A stretch of 15,320 nt of DNA from Syntrophobacterales bacterium (GCA_023229795.1 JALNYP010000077.1:1-15320), one strand, 5' to 3'. Positions 5,840-11,110 are shown, counted from the stretch's first letter. Program-made: numbers and translations. Notes: generated by a model not told the origin, from the letters alone.

Positions 5840-6307
5840 ATGAGTATCAAAGGTAATCCACAATTGACGTTACGCCTGGATCCCAGTCTCCTGGAATGGC
5901 TCCGGGCTCAACCCTACTCCCTGGCCTGCATGGCCGCTACCCTGCGCAGGGTGGAGACCCTGGACCCCCCGGGGTATGCAGCCTTTACGGCACTATGCTT
6001 GGGTCAGGACCCTCCCCAGAGAGGTGCATGCACTACAGTCTATCCGGTGCATGCACCCCCCTCTGAGGAGCCCCGAGTCCTGGCTATCCGGCAGCGCATC
6101 CAGGGCCTCAGGGAACTCGCTAGACGCCAACCAGGACCCGAGCAGATAGGCGCCCTGGAGGAAGAGGCCCGGGAACTGGAGCGAAGCCTCCTGAGGCCAG
6201 CACAGGACCCACCACCACCGAACCCTCTGGCCCTGGTCCCACTGGACCAACTAGATCCATTCCACGTCGATCACCGCCAGGAACTCAGACGACGGGCCGA
6301 ACATTAG
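5840..6307 (+). CDS. ribbon-helix-helix transcriptional regulator (only plus-strand gene)
   Basis: 155 aa from ATG 5840, with CGGAG 11 nt upstream; an in-frame ATG at 5789 would start inside the operator and is less likely. Residues 7-41 fit an RHH (MetJ/Arc-type) DNA-binding fold: strand QLTLRLDP, helix SLLEWLRAQ, second helix ACMAATLRRVETL. A linker (about 55-80) is encoded across two more GTGCATGCAC palindromes. Residues about 84-130 are charged and probably coiled-coil (RIQGLRELARRQ, IGALEEEARELERSLL), suited to oligomerisation. Divergence from a promoter with matching palindromes suggests autoregulation and control of the small genes at 5282-5680. Its TAG stop is followed directly by a TAGCG-N4-CGCTA palindrome. 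Confidence 0.8.
   Translation: MSIKGNPQLTLRLDPSLLEWLRAQPYSLACMAATLRRVETLDPPGYAAFTALCLGQDPPQRGACTTVYPVHAPPSEEPRVLAIRQRIQGLRELARRQPGPEQIGALEEEARELERSLLRPAQDPPPPNPLALVPLDQLDPFHVDHRQELRRRAEH
6024..6056. promoter_or_regulatory. second pair of GTGCATGCAC palindromes, inside the RHH gene
   Basis: Copies at 6024-6033 and 6047-6056, 23 bp apart. As in the upstream pair, the first copy reads ...CACT and the second ...CACC, so the pair appears duplicated as a unit 235 bp away. Intragenic operators of this kind allow DNA looping or a transcription roadblock by the gene's own product. Confidence 0.7.
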
Positions 6308-6321
6308 TAGCGAACACGCTA
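6308..6321 (+). promoter_or_regulatory. TAGCG-N4-CGCTA palindrome, possible degenerate promoter
   Basis: The palindrome of the promoters at 473-501 and 4398-4426 occurs here in plus orientation, immediately after the RHH stop codon. Aligned with them, the -35 position reads CCGAAC and the -10 TAGTAA, so promoter activity is doubtful though the operator is kept. Confidence 0.5.
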
Positions 6322-6694
6322 GTAAAAGCTTTAGTCCCAATAACGGCGCCATTCCGGGGCTGTTTCCGGCCGAAAAGGCTGTTTTTGGACCGATCGCGCA
6401 GTTCCTTACGGGAGTAGGGATTCCCGAGAGTATATGCGTTTGAGGGCCTCGAACAACCGATTACAAAACCCGATTTTTTCGGCATAAACATTGGGATTCC
6501 AGAGAAAAAAATGCGCAACCCGTTGGGGCAACGTCCTTGACAGGCCTGATCCCCAATGTTCATGCCGAAAAGAATCTTTCAATTTTCGAGGTCGACCTTC
6601 ACGGCGAAGGAGGCCTTGGCCAGACTACCCCCCAGGATGCCAAGGGCCCAGAGGGGCCTTTAAACAGCTCACAGGCCTATTGGTCGAATGTCGA
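6322..6694. other. non-coding stretch of lower GC
   Basis: There is no gene with a ribosome site on either strand. A 92-codon minus frame (6285-6563) runs through the inverted repeat and lacks a ribosome site, so I do not call it. The stretch carries a long inverted repeat (6472-6576), a near-repeat GGCTGTTT (6359-6366 and 6377-6384), and a small GTTG-GGG-CAAC hairpin within the large loop. Base composition is visibly more AT-rich than the flanks. Confidence 0.5.
6472..6576 (-). ncRNA. candidate structured RNA: long imperfect inverted repeat
   Basis: Arms at 6472-6496 and 6550-6576 pair over about 25 positions. The core CGGCATRAACATTGGG differs at one base, which is A-C on the plus-strand RNA but G-U on the minus-strand RNA, as is a second mismatch at the inner end. 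A functional minus-strand RNA is therefore favoured. The 53-nt loop contains a nested CGTTG/CAACG hairpin. No clear promoter was found for it. It may instead be a protein-binding or replication site. Confidence 0.45.
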
Positions 6695-6982
6695 CTATTG
6701 GGCAGAGCAAGGGGGCTGATCGGGGCCCTGGTTGGGTTCTGGGCCCTCAGCATAGGGCAGGTGCCGGAGGTCGAACGGGGCCTCGGGGGTTAGGGCCCTT
6801 GGTCGACCAACAGGGCGCCGGACCGGTCCTGGGTCTGATGTCAGCTCAGGGCCCTGGGCCTCCTGCGCTAGATGGGCGGCGTAGGCTGACAGGAGTATTT
6901 CCCGGGCCCTCTTGATCCTGGCCTGGCCTGCCTGGCCCTGGCTCAACCATCTGATGACCTCCGGCGGGAGGCGTATCGCCAT
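6695..6982 (-). CDS. small ribbon-helix-helix-like protein
   Basis: 95 aa from ATG 6982, chosen because AGGAGG lies 9 nt upstream; the frame is open to 7210, and an ATG at 7052 has AGGAGG directly abutting it, too close for a good site. The N-terminus MAIRLPPEVIRWLSQGQ resembles an RHH strand plus first helix, followed by helix QARIKRAREILLSAYAAHLA. The C-terminal half is Pro-rich (RRPVGRPRALTPEAPFDLRH), with an AT-hook-like GRPR. It is probably a DNA-binding regulator. No convincing promoter is seen; a weak candidate is TTGACC-16-TATGCA at 7196-7223. Confidence 0.65.
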   Translation of the reverse strand: MAIRLPPEVIRWLSQGQAGQARIKRAREILLSAYAAHLAQEAQGPELTSDPGPVRRPVGRPRALTPEAPFDLRHLPYAEGPEPNQGPDQPPCSAQ

Positions 6983-7067
6983 ATAGGGGCGCCTCCTGGC
7001 ATCCTCTTTACTGGCGCCCCTGTATCCTCGGTTGGGTATTCCGGTCGGCATCCTCCTGGTTTCGCCA

Positions 7068-7310
7068 TCAGTACCCTGGGCCCCTGGGCAAATATTCGAC
7101 AAGCAGGCCATGCTCCAAACGCCCGTATTCATTGGGTTCCGGGTACTGGTCGAAATAATCCTTACCTTATCCTGTGCTGATGTCGACCAGTTCCCTGCAT
7201 ACACCTGCATATACTTGGGTCAACCTGCAGGGCCCTGGTCAGGTCCGCTGCGACCTCGTCCCAGGAGGCCTCAGGGCCCCTGAGGAGGCCCTGAAGGTGT
7301 TGGTCGACTG
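7068..7310 (-). pseudogene. broken coding stretch downstream of 7311-7598
   Basis: Protein-like peptides appear in different frames. One frame gives ALSWLAVDQHLQGLLRGPEA and then SWDEVAADLTRALQ, ending near 7225. A frame shifted by +1 continues with VYAGVCRELVDISTG to a TAA at 7167. The same frame then gives DYFDQYPEPNEYGRLEHGLL and VEYLPRGPGY to a TGA at 7068. No good start codon serves any of them. This fits a decayed gene with one frameshift and one nonsense change, or sequence errors; programmed recoding is less likely. Confidence 0.4.
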
Positions 7311-7598
7311 CTAGCCAGGACAGGGCCCCGGGGACTCTGTGACCAGGATATAGCGGAAGGGTTCGTCCAGGGTGCTCTGACCCTGCAGGATGGTGTCGCA
7401 CCCGCAGAGGCCAAAGGGCCCTGGTGGGAGGGTATTGGACCAGGACACAAGTCCGAGCGCTTGTCTTGCAGCGCTGACAGGGTCCGGGGCCTGTTGGGCA
7501 AGGTGCCTGCGACCAGCAAGGGGTTTCGCAAGCATGACCTCGCCCTTTACTCGGGCGGGCCTGGTTCCTTCAAAGGCTGTTACTGTGTAGGTTTTCAT
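7311..7598 (-). CDS. hypothetical protein, 95 aa
   Basis: ATG at 7598 with AGGAGGCGCC directly upstream. It begins MKTYTVTAFEGTRPARVKGE and ends near RYILVTESPG. Middle residues are Ala- and Pro-rich with a GLCGCD motif. No family is recognised. It is the first gene after the promoter at 7662-7690, with a large GC hairpin in its leader (7609-7652). Its tail may once have continued into the coding-like stretch at 7068-7310, since ILVTES-PGA would read on smoothly after a frame change. Confidence 0.7.
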   Translation of the reverse strand: MKTYTVTAFEGTRPARVKGEVMLAKPLAGRRHLAQQAPDPVSAARQALGLVSWSNTLPPGPFGLCGCDTILQGQSTLDEPFRYILVTESPGPCPG

Positions 7599-7608
7599 GG
7601 CGCCTCCT

Positions 7609-7652
7609 GGGCCCAGGGGTCTGGCCGATTCCCGGACCAGCCCCTGCGGGCC
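7609..7652 (-). promoter_or_regulatory. 5' leader hairpin
   Basis: Paired blocks GGCCC/GGGCC, CAGGGG/CCCCTG and TGG/CCA with small bulges, between the promoter at 7662-7690 and the ribosome site of 7311-7598. It belongs to the group of GC-rich leader hairpins seen at 5707, 8607, 9286 and 12361. Confidence 0.45.
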
Positions 7653-7661
7653 TCTGTTGCT

Positions 7662-7690
7662 AAGATATCCGATCATCAGTTAACTGTCAA
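7662..7690 (-). promoter_or_regulatory. array promoter for 7598-7311
   Basis: TTGACA (7685-7690), 17 nt, TATCTT (7662-7667). The spacer begins GTTAACTGATGATCGG, a variant of the family's GTTA-N2-YGA-N3-TCG pattern. A hairpin (7691-7721) abuts the -35 box. Confidence 0.85.
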
Positions 7691-7721
7691 CCCCCCTGGT
7701 CAGATTCCCCTGCCAGGGGGG
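7691..7721 (-). terminator. hairpin between cassettes
   Basis: CCCCCCTGG (7691-7699) pairs with CCAGGGGGG (7713-7721). It follows the gene 7735-8583 and touches the next -35 box. There is no U-run after the stem. Confidence 0.5.
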
Positions 7722-7734
7722 GGGGTTCTGGGTC

Positions 7735-8583
7735 TCAGAAGAGGTCGAATGCTGCGACCTCCTGGCGGAAGGCCTCGGTTTCCCAGGGGTGTTGGGCCAG
7801 TTCCTCGAAGGAGCCCGGCGCCGGGGCGGTATATTTGCTCCGGGCCTGTTCTGCTTCTGCGGGGGTGACCAGGAGGGCCATCGCTTGACGCAGGGCGGGG
7901 GCCTGGGCCCGTTTCTCCTGCCAGGTCTTGCCCTGGGTCCGCTCCTGGCGATACTCTTCCCGCAGGGCCCTGGTCGCATTATCGGGGGTTCTGAGACCCT
8001 GGCCCGGGAGGGCTGGAGGATTCATCCCCCCAGGAGTCTGGTCGACGTCCAGGGGGGTCACCGGGCCCTGGGAAGGGGTTTCCCCCTGGGGGATTTCTCC
8101 CCCGTAGTCGACGCCGAGGATTTCAGCGCAGTCCGGGCCATAAGCGGCCCTGATGCTGGCTGGAACTGTAAGGGCCCGGTTGCACCGTAGGCAGGTGCAG
8201 GCTGCGAGAATGTTCAGGCCCTGAACCGGTTTACCAGCGGAGAACCTTGCAACCGCATTCACGGCGAAGGTTGCCTGGGCCTCGAAGGCTGTTCCCTGGA
8301 CTGACTTCCAGACCCGGACTTCGGCGCCGTTCGGGCCGTGGAAGAACCGGCCCAGGGACTTCCAGTCCCGGTAGTTCGAAGGATCCGGGCCCACCAGGAC
8401 CGAGAGGGTACGCTGGCCCGGAAAGAAGGTGTTACCCTCCGTGGCCTGGGTCTCGAACCGGAAGGTCCGGCGCCCCGTGCCGTCTTGCTTCTCCAGGGTG
8501 AAGATCCCATTCGGGACCTCCGGGCAGGGCGCGGGGCTGGAGCCCCATTTGCCGGTTTCGGTTTTCTTCGCTGCTACTGCCAT
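7735..8583 (-). CDS. DUF6011-like zinc-finger protein
   Basis: 282 aa from ATG 8583 with AAGGAGGCGCAAGACA upstream. Residues about 25-115 (GIFTLEKQDGTGRRTFRFET, GQRTLSVLVGPDPSNYRDWK) form the region that commonly precedes the DUF6011 motif. The motif at about 131-152, CLRCNRALTV...GPDC, has C131, C134 and C152; the pattern CxRCxR-LT-P-SI---GP-CA is characteristic of DUF6011, a small metal-binding domain common in phage and actinobacterial proteins of unknown role. The C-terminal part is charged and helical (TRALREEYRQERTQGKTWQE). It is a single-gene cassette: promoter 8642-8670, leader hairpin 8607-8631, end hairpin 7691-7721. Confidence 0.85.
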   Translation of the reverse strand: MAVAAKKTETGKWGSSPAPCPEVPNGIFTLEKQDGTGRRTFRFETQATEGNTFFPGQRTLSVLVGPDPSNYRDWKSLGRFFHGPNGAEVRVWKSVQGTAFEAQATFAVNAVARFSAGKPVQGLNILAACTCLRCNRALTVPASIRAAYGPDCAEILGVDYGGEIPQGETPSQGPVTPLDVDQTPGGMNPPALPGQGLRTPDNATRALREEYRQERTQGKTWQEKRAQAPALRQAMALLVTPAEAEQARSKYTAPAPGSFEELAQHPWETEAFRQEVAAFDLF

Positions 8584-8606
8584 TGTCTTGCGCCTCCTTC
8601 TGGTTG

Positions 8607-8631
8607 GGCCCGGGTCTTCTAGGTCCGGGCC
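8607..8631 (-). promoter_or_regulatory. 5' leader hairpin with conserved loop
   Basis: GGCCCGG/CCGGGCC stem with an 11-nt loop identical to that at 5707-5731; one stem pair is exchanged between the two copies with pairing kept. It is located in the leader of the DUF6011-like gene. Confidence 0.6.
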
Positions 8632-8641
8632 GATGAATAGA

Positions 8642-8670
8642 CCTTAACACGAACATCGAATAACTGTCAA
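8642..8670 (-). promoter_or_regulatory. array promoter for 8583-7735
   Basis: TTGACA (8665-8670), 17 nt, TTAAGG (8642-8647). The spacer GTTATTCGATGTTCGTG has the dyad TTCGA-N3-TCG. The same -10 region recurs at 10119 and 11404. Confidence 0.85.
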
Positions 8671-8673
8671 CAC

Positions 8674-8704
8674 CCTGGCGCCGGTTTATTTTTCCGGCGC
8701 CAGG
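8674..8704 (-). terminator. hairpin between cassettes
   Basis: Perfect 11-bp stem CCTGGCGCCGG (8674-8684) / CCGGCGCCAGG (8694-8704), with an AT-only loop. It lies between the TAG at 8712 and the -35 box at 8665-8670. The T/A run is in the loop, not after the stem. Confidence 0.6.
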
Positions 8705-8711
8705 ATGGGAC

Positions 8712-8939
8712 CTAGAACCCGAAGGATTCCCGGAAGGTGATGCAGTGGAACCCCCGGGGGTCCTGGCAGACCTCTTCCGGGGCCATCAGCTCCAGGGCCT
8801 CCTGGGCTGCGAAGTATTCGTCGAGGTCCTGGGCCTGTTGCAGGGCAAAGGCCTCTGCGTCCTGGCGGGCCTCCAGCTCATCCTCGACGTCGACCAGGAG
8901 CGCTTTGCCTGCGCTGGACTTGGCGCCCCCCTGGGCCCT
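8712..8939 (-). other. open frame continuing after an in-frame TAG; possible readthrough extension
   Basis: After the TAG of the gene 8940-9269 the same frame stays open for 75 codons to a second TAG (8712-8714). The peptide is strongly protein-like and acidic: VDVEDELEARQDAEAFALQQ, then AQDLDEYFAAQEALELMAPE, ending CITFRESFGF. It has no ATG, GTG or TTG in frame until an ATG about 24 codons from the end, which has AGGAGG 11 nt upstream. The options are amber readthrough, a CTG start at 8897, translation of only the last 24 residues, or a gene whose start was lost. No choice can be made from sequence alone. Confidence 0.5.
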
Positions 8940-9269
8940 CTAGAGGCCCGGAGCGGGCCTGGGGGGCCCGTCGACCGAGTAGCGCCAGACCTCTCGGGTC
9001 TCCTGCCAGGTCTGCTCGCAGAGGGAGGCCCAGGATACCAGGATTTCCCTGGTTACGGGGGAGTAACTGACCGTCACCCTGGTTCCTACCAGACCCTGGC
9101 GGAAGTCCTGCCAAAGGTGCCAGACATGAGAGGTCTGGTGGTTCAGGGGGCTGACCTCCAGGAGGTCCAGAAGGCCTCTGCGGGTGAGTTCCAGGGCCCT
9201 GGTATGGCCCCCAGGGATCAGGACCTCCTGGAGCATTTGTTCGTGGGACAGGTTCTGAGTTCCGATCAT
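8940..9269 (-). CDS. hypothetical protein, 109 aa
   Basis: ATG at 9269 with GGGAGGCGCAC upstream. The sequence runs from MIGTQNLSHEQMLQEVLIPG through a Trp/His-rich middle (TSHVWHLWQDFRQG) to SVDGPPRPAPGL. No family is recognised. Its TAG stop sits within a near-perfect 16-bp palindrome, GGGCCTCTAGAGG(G)CCC, and is followed by a long open frame in the same phase. It is read from the promoter at 9317-9345. Confidence 0.75.
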   Translation of the reverse strand: MIGTQNLSHEQMLQEVLIPGGHTRALELTRRGLLDLLEVSPLNHQTSHVWHLWQDFRQGLVGTRVTVSYSPVTREILVSWASLCEQTWQETREVWRYSVDGPPRPAPGL

Positions 9270-9285
9270 GTGCGCCTCCCAGGGC

Positions 9286-9302
9286 CCCGGGTCTGGCCCG
9301 GG
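9286..9302 (-). promoter_or_regulatory. short 5' leader hairpin
   Basis: CCCGGG-tctgg-CCCGGG between the promoter at 9317-9345 and the ribosome site of 8940-9269. Confidence 0.4.
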
Positions 9303-9316
9303 TGGCCTCTGAACTC

Positions 9317-9345
9317 AGACTAACCGACAATCGGTTAACTGTCAA
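9317..9345 (-). promoter_or_regulatory. array promoter with perfect operator, drives 9269-8940
   Basis: TTGACA (9340-9345), 17 nt, TAGTCT (9317-9322). The spacer holds a perfect dyad TAACCGA-CAA-TCGGTTA (9321-9337), the clearest version of the operator shared by the right-block promoters. Confidence 0.85.
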
Positions 9346-9347
9346 CC

Positions 9348-9373
9348 CCCTGGGGGAAATTTTTCCCCCAGGG
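9348..9373 (-). terminator. hairpin between cassettes
   Basis: CCCTGGGGGAAA (9348-9359) / TTTCCCCCAGGG (9362-9373), 12 paired bases. It abuts the -35 box at 9340. Upstream on the minus strand lies only the promoter at 9405-9433, about 30 nt away. Confidence 0.6.
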
Positions 9374-9404
9374 CCCTGCCAACTACATAACGCCTGCGCA
9401 TGTG

Positions 9405-9433
9405 CGCGTAACAGACTATCGAATAAATGTCAA
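9405..9433 (-). promoter_or_regulatory. promoter-like element with no gene before the next hairpin
   Basis: TTGACA (9428-9433), 17 nt, a poor TACGCG -10 (9405-9410). The spacer TTTATTCGATAGTCTGT matches the family. Transcription from it would meet the hairpin at 9348-9373 within about 50 nt. It is probably a remnant cassette or the source of a very short RNA. Confidence 0.5.
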
Positions 9434-9596
9434 GCTTTTTGAAAATTTCCTCCGGTCCGGTCCAGGTACCTGGTGGGGCCCGGACTCCAGCCAGGAGGTC
9501 TGCAGGACAATCGGGAGACCGGGCCCCAGAAGTCCAGGAAGGCCCGGGCCCCCTGAGGTCGGTATGCTGATGCCGGTAGGGGGCGCCAGAACCCTG

Positions 9597-9833
9597 TTAG
9601 AGGCCCGGTCTCCCTGGCGCCCCAGGGGGCCAGGAACCCAGGAGGTCCAGCGCAGGATAGATCCCGAGGCGCCCTGGTCGGTGGAATCCCGAGACCCAAA
9701 CCCAACCCCCAGTGATGCAGGACTCTCCCAGGGAATCCCACAGACCCCCCTGGGCCAGGGGCTGGAGGGTCCGGGCCCCGGACCAGTCCCGCGGAACTAG
9801 CCAAAAGGCCCGAAGGCCCTGGGCCCGGTTCAC
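9597..9833 (-). CDS. hypothetical protein, 78 aa
   Basis: GTG at 9833 overlaps the stop of the upstream gene (GTGA), with AGGGGG before it. The product is Trp- and Gly-rich: residues 1-20 MNRAQGLRAFWLVPRDWSGA, later SCITGGWVWVSGFHRPG. The third-position composition matches the neighbours. No family is recognised. It is the second gene of the unit from 10119-10147. The following 163 nt (9434-9596) contain no clear gene: two frames look weakly coding, and one ends in the TGA of the next TTGACA. Confidence 0.65.
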   Translation of the reverse strand: MNRAQGLRAFWLVPRDWSGARTLQPLAQGGLWDSLGESCITGGWVWVSGFHRPGRLGIYPALDLLGSWPPGAPGRPGL

Positions 9834-10081
9834 CGGGCCCCCTTGGTGGCGACCCAGGGGGTATTGATCCTGAGGTCGACCAGGTCATACCCGAGGAGCT
9901 GAGCCGCGGCCCGGACCTTGGAGCCGAGTCCGCTGGAGAATCCGGCGCCCTGGCCCCGGTAGTCGAGATGGACGCAGGCTGTCATCCAGCTTACTTCCAG
10001 GGTGTTTCGGCCGAGGTCCCGGACCGAACCGGTCTCCCGGTTGAACCGGAAGGTCACCAGGTTATTCAGAACTTTTTTCAT
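9830..10081 (-). CDS. hypothetical protein, 83 aa
   Basis: Two ATGs lie 6 nt apart (10087 and 10081). The second is preferred because GAGG stands 8 nt before it and only 2 nt before the first. The product starts MKKVLNNLVTFRFNRETGSV and ends VATKGAR. It looks like a small mixed alpha/beta protein; the segment VHLDYRGQGAGFSSGLGSKV recalls the R-G-Q-G-G/A loop of acetyltransferases, but the protein is too short and this is not a call. It is coupled to the next gene at a GGGGCCCGGTGA junction. Confidence 0.75.
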   Translation of the reverse strand: MKKVLNNLVTFRFNRETGSVRDLGRNTLEVSWMTACVHLDYRGQGAGFSSGLGSKVRAAAQLLGYDLVDLRINTPWVATKGAR

Positions 10082-10118
10082 CTTCATCGCCTCTGCTTTC
10101 GTTTTGCTTCTGAGGAGA

Positions 10119-10147
10119 CCTTAACACGACCCTCGAATAACTGTCAA
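10119..10147 (-). promoter_or_regulatory. array promoter for 10081-9597
   Basis: TTGACA (10142-10147), 17 nt, TTAAGG (10119-10124). The spacer GTTATTCGAGGGTCGTG carries the TTCGA-N3-TCG dyad. The leader has the shared CAGAAGCAAAAC sequence. Confidence 0.85.
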
Positions 10148-10149
10148 CA

Positions 10150-10173
10150 CCCTGGGAAAATAAATTCCCAGGG
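10150..10173 (-). terminator. hairpin between cassettes
   Basis: CCCTGGGAA (10150-10158) / TTCCCAGGG (10165-10173) with loop aataaa, 10 nt after the TGA of the gene 10184-10441 and abutting the next -35 box. Confidence 0.6.
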
Positions 10174-10183
10174 GTGCCGGAGG

Positions 10184-10441
10184 TCAGCTCCGGAGGAACT
10201 CCGCCAGGGCCTGCCAGGTTGGCGCCAGACCCAGGGCCCTGAGCGCTCTGATCATCGCAGGGCTGAGGACTTCCTGGCCCGCCAGGGTGAGCCAATCCCG
10301 AGTCATTTGACAGGCCAGGGCCTGGCCCTGGGGGAGGCGCCAGGTACCACCGTAGAGGGCCTGCAGGGCGCCGGAGTAGGCCAGGGCCCACCGGGTCTCG
10401 GGGTTAGGCCGACCGCCCTGCGGTGCCCCTGTGGCCTTCAC
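10184..10441 (-). CDS. hypothetical helical protein, 85 aa
   Basis: GTG at 10441, overlapping the upstream stop at a GGTGCCCGGTGA junction. The N-terminus is basic (VKATGAPQGGRPNPETRW), followed by helices ALAYSGALQALYGGTWRLP and MIRALRALGLAPTWQALAEF. There are no Cys clusters and no membrane span. No family is recognised. It is the last gene of a three-gene unit from the promoter at 11018-11046 and ends before the hairpin at 10150-10173. Confidence 0.75.
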   Translation of the reverse strand: MKATGAPQGGRPNPETRWALAYSGALQALYGGTWRLPQGQALACQMTRDWLTLAGQEVLSPAMIRALRALGLAPTWQALAEFLRS

Positions 10442-10683
10442 CGGGCACCTCCGAAGAGGTCGTCCTGGAGATCTACCGGGTCCTGGGCACCTGCGGGGGT
10501 TTGGACCTCCTGGGCCCGTCTGGTCTCGACCAAGAACCATTGGGGAGGGTCGACGGGCCTACGGGCTGCCGTTCTCTCCAGCGCAGCCTGCAGGGCCAGG
10601 TGCCGCAGGTCTACGCAGGGGCAAAAGCTATAGTGGGTTGCCTGGCCAGAAATCACGCTGCCACAGCAGCAATCCGGGCTCAC
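10438..10683 (-). CDS. small Cys-rich protein, 81 aa
   Basis: GTG at 10683 overlaps the upstream stop (GGTGCCCGGTGA). The N-terminal MSPDCCCGSVISGQATHYSF-CPC gives five Cys in 23 residues, a likely metal site. The remainder is Arg- and Gln-rich and ends in an acidic tail (QDPVDLQDDLFGGAR). No family is recognised. It is the middle gene of the 10982-10184 unit. Confidence 0.75.
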   Translation of the reverse strand: MSPDCCCGSVISGQATHYSFCPCVDLRHLALQAALERTAARRPVDPPQWFLVETRRAQEVQTPAGAQDPVDLQDDLFGGAR

Positions 10684-10982
10684 CGGGCACCAGCCAGGAG
10701 CTGATCCAGGAAATTCTCTTCCATGTCGGCATGAATAGCGGTCCAGTTCGGGTAGACCGGCGCCAGGGCCGTCATCCAGCGGTCGAACTGCCGGAACGTG
10801 GCCGGAACCCGCTGACCGATCCTAGCGCCTTCCCAACGGGCCCGGGCCGTTGTCAGCTCAACCGAAACGGTCCAGTCTGGGCGCCGAAGGGCCAGGATTT
10901 TCAGGGCCTCCTGGCGGGTGACGGGGTACCGGGCGTCGACCTGCCCATACGGGCCATGGTCGGTTGCTTCGTAGGTGAACAT
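10680..10982 (-). CDS. hypothetical protein, 100 aa
   Basis: ATG at 10982 with AAGGAGG 9 nt upstream. It begins MFTYEATDHGPYGQVDARYP and contains a Trp-rich C-terminal helix region (ATFRQFDRWMTALAPVYPNW). The tail is FLDQLLAGAR. No domain is recognised. It is the first gene of the three-gene unit from 11018-11046; the next gene starts by GTGA overlap. Confidence 0.8.
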   Translation of the reverse strand: MFTYEATDHGPYGQVDARYPVTRQEALKILALRRPDWTVSVELTTARARWEGARIGQRVPATFRQFDRWMTALAPVYPNWTAIHADMEENFLDQLLAGAR

Positions 10983-11017
10983 TTTGTGCTGCCTCCTTGT
11001 GTTTTGCTTCTGAGGGT

Positions 11018-11046
11018 AGATTAGCAGACCATCGAATAACTGTCAA
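11018..11046 (-). promoter_or_regulatory. array promoter for the unit 10982-10184
   Basis: TTGACA (11041-11046), 17 nt, TAATCT (11018-11023). The spacer GTTATTCGATGGTCTGC is identical to that at 13772-13800 and differs by one base from that at 12395-12423. The leader has CAGAAGCAAAACACAAGGAGG. Confidence 0.9.
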
Positions 11047-11060
11047 GGGGTTTTGGTAAA

Positions 11061-11106
11061 ATCGGATCCCCTGGTGGTAAAATCCGCCACCACCAGGGGA
11101 TCCGAT
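11061..11106 (-). terminator. intrinsic terminator after 11111-11365
   Basis: A perfect 17-bp inverted repeat, 11061-11077 and 11090-11106 (core GGATCCCCTGGTGG). On the minus strand it is followed by ATTTTACC, giving a short U-run. It lies 4 nt after the stop codon and 15 nt before the next -35 box. This is the best terminator in the window. Confidence 0.8.
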
Positions 11107-11110
11107 CAGG

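Noticed and set aside
6285..6563. 92-codon minus frame through the inverted repeat
   Set aside because: Its ATG lies inside the stem without a ribosome site, and the frame overlaps the end of the RHH gene. Composition follows the repeat rather than a protein.
6308..6694. replication origin
   Set aside because: The lower GC and inverted repeat would fit, but there are no iterons, DnaA-box arrays or replication initiator gene in the window.
7162..7401. 79-codon minus frame with GTG start
   Set aside because: No ribosome site; the first half overlaps 7311-7598 in another frame and the end (RHQHRIR) is not protein-like. Its middle is treated as part of the broken stretch 7068-7310.
9434..9596. 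possible gene between 9597 and the promoter at 9405-9433
   Set aside because: Two frames look weakly coding and one ends in the TGA of TTGACA like real genes here, but no start codon with a ribosome site was found, so no gene is called.
9402..9800. 132-codon plus frame
   Set aside because: It is antisense to the coupled gene 9597-9833, starts in a palindrome and has no ribosome site.
10020..10081. acetyltransferase (GNAT) assignment for 9830-10081 from its RGQGAG loop
   Set aside because: The protein is 83 aa, too short for a GNAT fold, and lacks the other conserved strands; the loop match alone is not enough.
10431..11024. 197-codon plus frame
   Set aside because: It is antisense to the three coupled genes 10184-10982, which have GTGA junctions and a promoter.
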